Assembly (NCBI RefSeq): GCF_000372745.1
Contig: NZ_KB889562.1
Location: forward strand, 201,321-265,320
Source: Embleya scabrispora DSM 41855
GTDB taxonomy: Bacteria; Actinomycetota; Actinomycetes; Streptomycetales; Streptomycetaceae
DNA length: 64,000 nt
Direction of reading: 5' to 3'
Below the pieces are notes generated by a model. That model ran no database searches, was not told the origin of the DNA, and worked only from the letters and a program-made list of their open reading frames with translations. Shown piece by piece: positions 63,057 to 64,000 of the stretch; the stretch's first letter is position 1; every line of letters starts with the position of its first letter. A program made the position numbers and the translations under genes.

Positions 63057-64000
63057 TCAGTGTGTTTTTCGGGTGATGTTCAACACGTCCACCGCGCCCT
63101 TCGCGTCGCCGATGGTGGCGAAGTCGACCGCGACGAAGTTCACCTGCGCACCGCGTTCGCGTTCGCACCGACGGGTGCGATCCAGCAGGAAGGGCCGCGA
63201 GTTGACCTGGCCGGCGTCGATCCGGCTGCCGCCGGTGGAGGTGATGAAGTTGTTCAGCAGGAACAGCCGCTTGCCCACGTCGCCGCGATTGGGCGAGCAG
63301 TTCATCTCGGCCGGGCTCGCGTAGGCGTAGGGCGTCTCCATCCCGTACTTGTAGAAGTTGCGGTACCACGGGACGGGCCCGTCGGCGCGTTCGGCGAAGA
63401 CCACCAGGCGGCGGTTCTTCTCGATCATCGAGCCGAGCGTGGGCCACGGCTCGCCCGGGTCGGCCGCCGGCGTGAACAGCAGTCGCTCCAGGCCCGCCTC
63501 GCGGAACGCCCATTCGGTCTGCTGTGCGGTGATCGCGTCCTGCACGATCATGGTGACCACTTCCTGCGGGTTGCGATCCATCCACTGGCCCACCGCGCGC
63601 AGCGTCTCCACCATCGGCAACGCACCGCCCCGGCACACCGAGTGGCACAACCACAACCCGGGTCTGGCCGGCGCGACGTCGTTGACCACCCCGGCGACGA
63701 TCTTGCGCGACTCGGGATCCAGGTCCGACTCGGCGAGCCGGCCGGCCACCTCCTCGGGTGCCTCCCACGTGTACGAGTCCACCAGCAGGGCGCGCACGCC
63801 GGCGTCCAACTGGGTGACGATGTCCGCGTCCTGGAGCGGGCTGAGGAAGCGGGCCGCGGTGGAGGACATCGAGTTGTGCGTGGCCAGGTAGGCGACCTGG
63901 TCGTAGCGCCGGTTGCACAGTTCGGTCATCCCGTTGCAGCGCTTGGCGTCGGAACCGGACCCGGAGGTGGGCACCGGAACGAAGATGGTCAGCGCGATCG
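63057..64000 (-). CDS. PI-PLC X-domain-like protein (5' end outside window)
   Basis: About 314 residues are visible from the window edge to the stop at 63057. The sequence begins IALTIFVPVPTSGSG, probably after or within a signal/anchor helix, then CNRRYDQVAYLATHNSMSST (catalytic His region 1), DAGVRALLVDSYTWE, LWLCHSVCRGG (second His) and EVVTMIVQDAIT. This is the order of PI-PLC X domains in secreted PLCXD-type proteins. The start lies beyond position 64000. Phosphodiesterase action on phosphoinositides is inferred from the family. Confidence 0.75.
   Translation of the reverse strand, partial: IALTIFVPVPTSGSGSDAKRCNGMTELCNRRYDQVAYLATHNSMSSTAARFLSPLQDADIVTQLDAGVRALLVDSYTWEAPEEVAGRLAESDLDPESRKIVAGVVNDVAPARPGLWLCHSVCRGGALPMVETLRAVGQWMDRNPQEVVTMIVQDAITAQQTEWAFREAGLERLLFTPAADPGEPWPTLGSMIEKNRRLVVFAERADGPVPWYRNFYKYGMETPYAYASPAEMNCSPNRGDVGKRLFLLNNFITSTGGSRIDAGQVNSRPFLLDRTRRCERERGAQVNFVAVDFATIGDAKGAVDVLNITRKTH

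Overview
The window is high-GC, densely coded DNA with GTG/ATGA-coupled starts, purine-rich ribosome sites and strongly G/C third codon positions. Together with a five-helix cytochrome b succinate dehydrogenase, DUF3558-like lipoproteins, a TerD protein, many TetR/AraC/MarR regulators and a hopanoid gene, this points to a chromosomal segment of a streptomycete-like actinomycete (Streptomyces, Kitasatospora, Embleya or a relative; genus not resolvable by eye). No rRNA, tRNA or CRISPR array was found.

Layout. 1-5.5 kb: edge-truncated sensor kinase, a coupled FtsW/RodA-type polymerase and class B PBP, and a TetR gene divergent from a solitary hpnH. 5.5-9.4 kb: a decayed island bounded by a 28-bp near-perfect inverted repeat, with a broken Tn3-type transposase at one end, a truncated serine resolvase at the other, and LysR, DUF1330, EthD-like and PhzF genes between. 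9.4-21.5 kb: metabolic and regulatory genes (VOC, TesB thioesterase, MFS, GNAT, GlxA-type AraC, enoyl-CoA hydratase/SDR pair, CorA, alpha/beta hydrolase, NarL-type two-component pair). 22-24.5 kb: two coupled CNNM/CorC-type proteins preceded by a short leader ORF and a Shine-Dalgarno-masking hairpin. 24.6-37 kb: epoxide hydrolase, TetR/MFS pair, phosphodiesterase, AraC/VOC pairs, RpiB, HAD, and an Fsr-like MFS gene broken by an extra 5-bp repeat unit.

37-44.7 kb: a lipoprotein, then a MacAB-like export operon (HlyD adaptor, ATPase, permease, anchored DUF5666-like protein) running into an OmpR-type regulator and kinase. 45.4-46.8 kb: a graveyard of RHS and FG-GAP/VCBS fragments. 47-51.7 kb: a kinase made of two fused half-copies, TerD, a Lys-rich small protein, and a TetR/PaaI-thioesterase pair around a 33-bp palindrome. 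51.7-56.3 kb: LysR and a coupled sdhCAB operon. 56.4-61 kb: FadR-type regulator, aldo/keto reductase, a StrS-fold enzyme with His in place of the PLP lysine, MarR and a sugar nucleotidyltransferase. 61-64 kb: two coupled lipoproteins, an isolated GH3 C-terminal domain and an edge-truncated PLC-like protein.

The most promising points for follow-up are the leader ORF/hairpin before the CNNM genes (possible Mg-responsive translational control), the Tn3-like remnant with metabolic cargo, the His-substituted StrS-fold enzyme with shared operator half-sites nearby, and the fused double kinase.
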